NCBI GenBank assembly: GCA_028065725.1
Contig: JAPTVL010000506.1
Span: forward strand, 1-13,918
Reading direction: 5' to 3'
Length of the DNA stretch: 13,918 nt
Origin: Betaproteobacteria bacterium
GTDB lineage: Bacteria > Pseudomonadota > Gammaproteobacteria > Burkholderiales > Rhodocyclaceae
Shown: positions 12,417 through 13,918 of the stretch, in pieces
Position numbering within the stretch: the first letter of the stretch is position 1
Layout: each line of letters starts with the position of its first letter
Made by a program: the position numbers and the translations under genes
Notes under the pieces: model-generated
The model's input: the letters and a program-made list of their open reading frames with translations, nothing else
Databases searched by the model: none
What the model was told of the DNA's origin: nothing

Positions 12417-13118
12417 ATGTCCACGAATCTCCAGCTCTGCGCCGATCTTCGGCAAGAAGCAACCGACACCGGGACCGGTCCGACGACGGTCGTCGGACAG
12501 ACCGGAGAGCTGGGGCGCTACGTCAAGTGGATCAAGGACGCTTGGGTCGACATCCAGAATCACCGGCCGGACTGGCTCTGGATGCGCAAGTCGTTCACGG
12601 TCCCGACCGTAGCGAGCACGGGCGAATACGCTTACAACGCGACCGGGCTGGTCGACACAGTCAGCGGCACGGCGATATCGCGCTGGTCACGCTGGTACAG
12701 GTACGAGTTCAAGATTTACCTGGCGTCGACTGGGGTCTCCGGGGAAACGCCGCTGATCTGGCTACCGTGGAATGTCTTCCGCCGGATCTACCGCTACGGC
12801 ACGCAGAACGACGGGCCGCCAGTGCACGTCAGCGTGGATCCAACAGGGAAATTCTGCCTGGGCCCGAAACCGGACGCGGTCTACACCGTCGGCGGCGACT
12901 ACCAGCTGGGGCCACAAGAAATGACGGCGGACGCCGATGTGCCCGAAATGCCGTCGAGGTTCCACCGCCTGATCGTCTACGAAGCCTTATCGCGCTACGG
13001 CGGCCACCGGGTAGTCCCCGAGGCGATCATGCGCGCCAACGCGGAGGGCGGCCGCTTGTGGGCCGACCTGGAGCTCGATCAGCTACCGGATATGGAAGAC
13101 GGGCCGCCGCTCGCTTAA
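12417..13118 (+). CDS. Head-to-tail adaptor-like protein (P22 gp4 / SU10 adaptor type)
   Basis: 233 residues. The start reads LQLCADLRQEATDTGTGPTT and continues GQTGELGRYVKWIKDAWVDI, then QNHRPDWLWMRKSFTVP, an N-terminal helical pattern I associate with podovirus adaptor proteins that attach below the portal. A beta region follows (GEYAYNATGL, RWYRYEFKIYLA), then LPWNVFRRIYRYGTQNDGPP, FCLGPKPDAVYTVGGDYQLG, and a final helix with RFHRLIVYEALSRYGGH. The late position after coat matches P22 gp4. No clear Shine-Dalgarno sequence is seen; the start is three bases after the previous stop, so coupling is likely. The 292-residue frame overlapping it (12527-13405) is a shadow except for its end, which is the next gene. 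Confidence 0.65.
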   Translation: MSTNLQLCADLRQEATDTGTGPTTVVGQTGELGRYVKWIKDAWVDIQNHRPDWLWMRKSFTVPTVASTGEYAYNATGLVDTVSGTAISRWSRWYRYEFKIYLASTGVSGETPLIWLPWNVFRRIYRYGTQNDGPPVHVSVDPTGKFCLGPKPDAVYTVGGDYQLGPQEMTADADVPEMPSRFHRLIVYEALSRYGGHRVVPEAIMRANAEGGRLWADLELDQLPDMEDGPPLA

Positions 13119-13129
13119 TTGGAGGGAAC

Positions 13130-13405
13130 ATGCTGGACACAGTGAACAAAGGCGCATCCGTGACGATGACTGCAGTCGAGGCGAACAAGTTCGCCGGCGA
13201 TGGCACGGTGCGGCTGGTTACCTGCCCGGATGGGCGCGTGATCGGCGGGGTTGGCCAGGTAGGCATGGTCGAGCACGCCGGTGACACGGACGTGGTGGCA
13301 TTTGTCGAGGAAGTCAAGGCGAAGCGCAAGGAATTGGCAGACCGCGCCACCGGCCCGCAACCGAGTAACCCACGTGAAAACCTTTTCACCTTTATCAAGA
13401 TTTGA
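13130..13405 (+). CDS. 91-residue unknown late protein
   Basis: ATG 13130 follows GGAGGG, a strong ribosome site, 11 bases after the adaptor stop. The frame continues upstream in an unrelated way through the adaptor gene, so this start is preferred. Residues 1-60 look like a small beta domain (ASVTMTAVEANKFAGDGTVR, LVTCPDGRVIGGVGQVG, VVAFVEEVK). After that comes a charged helix (KAKRKELADRA) and a polar tail ending in NLFTFIKI. No family is recognised. It lies in the connector/tail part of the late operon, so a minor structural or assembly role is possible. Confidence 0.7.
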   Translation: MLDTVNKGASVTMTAVEANKFAGDGTVRLVTCPDGRVIGGVGQVGMVEHAGDTDVVAFVEEVKAKRKELADRATGPQPSNPRENLFTFIKI

Positions 13406-13428
13406 CGCCGACAGGCGCCAGATGATGC

Positions 13429-13446
13429 TCGGGTCTTCGGACTCGA
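13429..13446 (+). other. UUCG-capped hairpin in the gap before the last gene
   Basis: TCGGGTC (13429-13435) and GACTCGA (13440-13446) form seven pairs, one of them G-T, closed by the stable C(TTCG)G loop. CGCC-GACA-GGCG (13406-13417) and GGGC-TTTT-GCCC (13465-13476), the latter followed by CTTTCTTT, flank it. The 93-base gap is therefore almost all small hairpins, perhaps a weak terminator or a processing site. Confidence 0.55.
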
Positions 13447-13498
13447 TCGTACGCAGTGGCGGTTGGGCTTTTGCCCCTTTCTTTAAGGAGATCCAAAA

Positions 13499-13918
13499 AT
13501 GAGTGCATCCGAAGTACGTCGTTTCATTAACAGCCTGCCGGACAAGCGCGCGTCGCTGCAACTGCTCCAGGCGCTCGACCAGCTGATCCCCAACAACAAG
13601 GACACGGCGCTTACCGCGCACGCTGGCGGCGGACAAGCGAACGCCCTGGTGCTGCGCAGTGACTGCGCATTTCACGACGTCACGACCGTAGCGACGGCCG
13701 CAGACTCCGTGGTGCTGCCCTATCCGCACGCCGGGGACATCCATTTCGTAAAGAACTCCGCGGCGGCCAACGCAATGCAGGTCTACGCGGTCACCCCGGG
13801 CACGATCGACTCTACGGCGACCGGGACCGGGGTGCAGCAGCTCGCTGGCGACGGCGTGCTCTACTTCTGCGTGGTAGACGGCAATTACATCCGGCTGGGC
13901 GGCGTCTCTGCGACCGAG
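13499..13918 (+). CDS. Virion-like protein, N-terminal 140 residues, cut by the window edge
   Basis: The frame is open from ATG 13499 to the right edge without a stop, so at least 140 residues; AAGGAG (13485-13490) lies eight bases upstream. It begins with a helical segment (SEVRRFINSLPDKRASLQLL, QALDQLIPNN). Then comes a Gly/Ala/Thr-rich beta domain: QANALVLRSDCAF, DSVVLPYPHAGDIHFVKNSA, MQVYAVTPGTIDST, GVLYFCVVDGNYIRLGG. The pattern 'v.LP...G....vkN.ga..l.Vyp..g..I' is common in phage head-fibre and tail accessory proteins, where it forms a beta-sandwich. The exact role cannot be given from the fragment. Its place after the adaptor fits a neck, fibre or tail component. Confidence 0.7.
   Translation, partial: MSASEVRRFINSLPDKRASLQLLQALDQLIPNNKDTALTAHAGGGQANALVLRSDCAFHDVTTVATAADSVVLPYPHAGDIHFVKNSAAANAMQVYAVTPGTIDSTATGTGVQQLAGDGVLYFCVVDGNYIRLGGVSATE

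Noticed and set aside
1..13918. CRISPR array, insertion sequence, attachment site or replication origin
   Set aside because: No regularly spaced repeats, transposase, terminal inverted repeats or tRNA-associated direct repeat could be found by reading.

Overview
This window is a stretch of tailed bacteriophage genome, either a free phage or a prophage; no integrase, attachment site or host gene is visible to decide which. It is GC-rich, with strong Shine-Dalgarno sequences, sigma70-type promoters and many stop/start overlaps. The head gene order (small terminase, large terminase, portal, scaffold, major capsid, tail adaptor) resembles P22-like podoviruses, while the coat protein looks like the N4 gp56 family. 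A proteobacterial host, perhaps a betaproteobacterium, fits the composition and style, but that is inference.

Layout. (1) Bases 1-1167: end of the early/middle region, with the 3' end of a Gp37/Gp68-like (DUF5131) gene, a 31-residue membrane peptide, a zinc-motif protein resembling the lambda Q late antiterminator, and a 61-residue unknown. (2) Bases 1168-1518: a regulatory block without a conventional gene. It has promoter A, a short RNA carrying a two-codon reading frame behind a perfect Shine-Dalgarno sequence, and a strong terminator, followed by promoter B and a structured leader ending in a second terminator-like hairpin. A Q-like gene followed by a promoter and early terminator recalls lambda Q - pR' - tR'. 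(3) Bases 1519-2610: a small PD-(D/E)XK-like nuclease, a tRNA with anticodon CAT and odd features, a hairpin-rich non-coding stretch, and one minus-strand unit (promoter, small HTH regulator, terminator) set against the direction of all its neighbours. (4) Bases 2613-9214: packaging and portal genes: an unknown, a virion-like beta protein, a small unknown, TerS, TerL, two small proteins, the 768-residue portal and two small proteins. (5) Bases 9277-13918: scaffold, major capsid, decoration-like protein, a strong terminator, a structural unknown, a tail-adaptor-like protein, a small unknown and a truncated virion-like gene at the edge.

How it works together. The likely scheme is that the Q-like protein lets polymerase pass the terminators after promoters A and/or B, so that one long rightward late transcript makes the packaging, portal, scaffold, coat and connector proteins. 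TerS and TerL would drive DNA through the portal into a scaffold-built coat shell. The terminator after the decoration-like gene would lower connector expression relative to coat. A short W-(N/D)-K-V-x-x-D-R motif recurs at both ends of the scaffold and at the end of the 112-residue protein next to the portal, suggesting a shared assembly contact.
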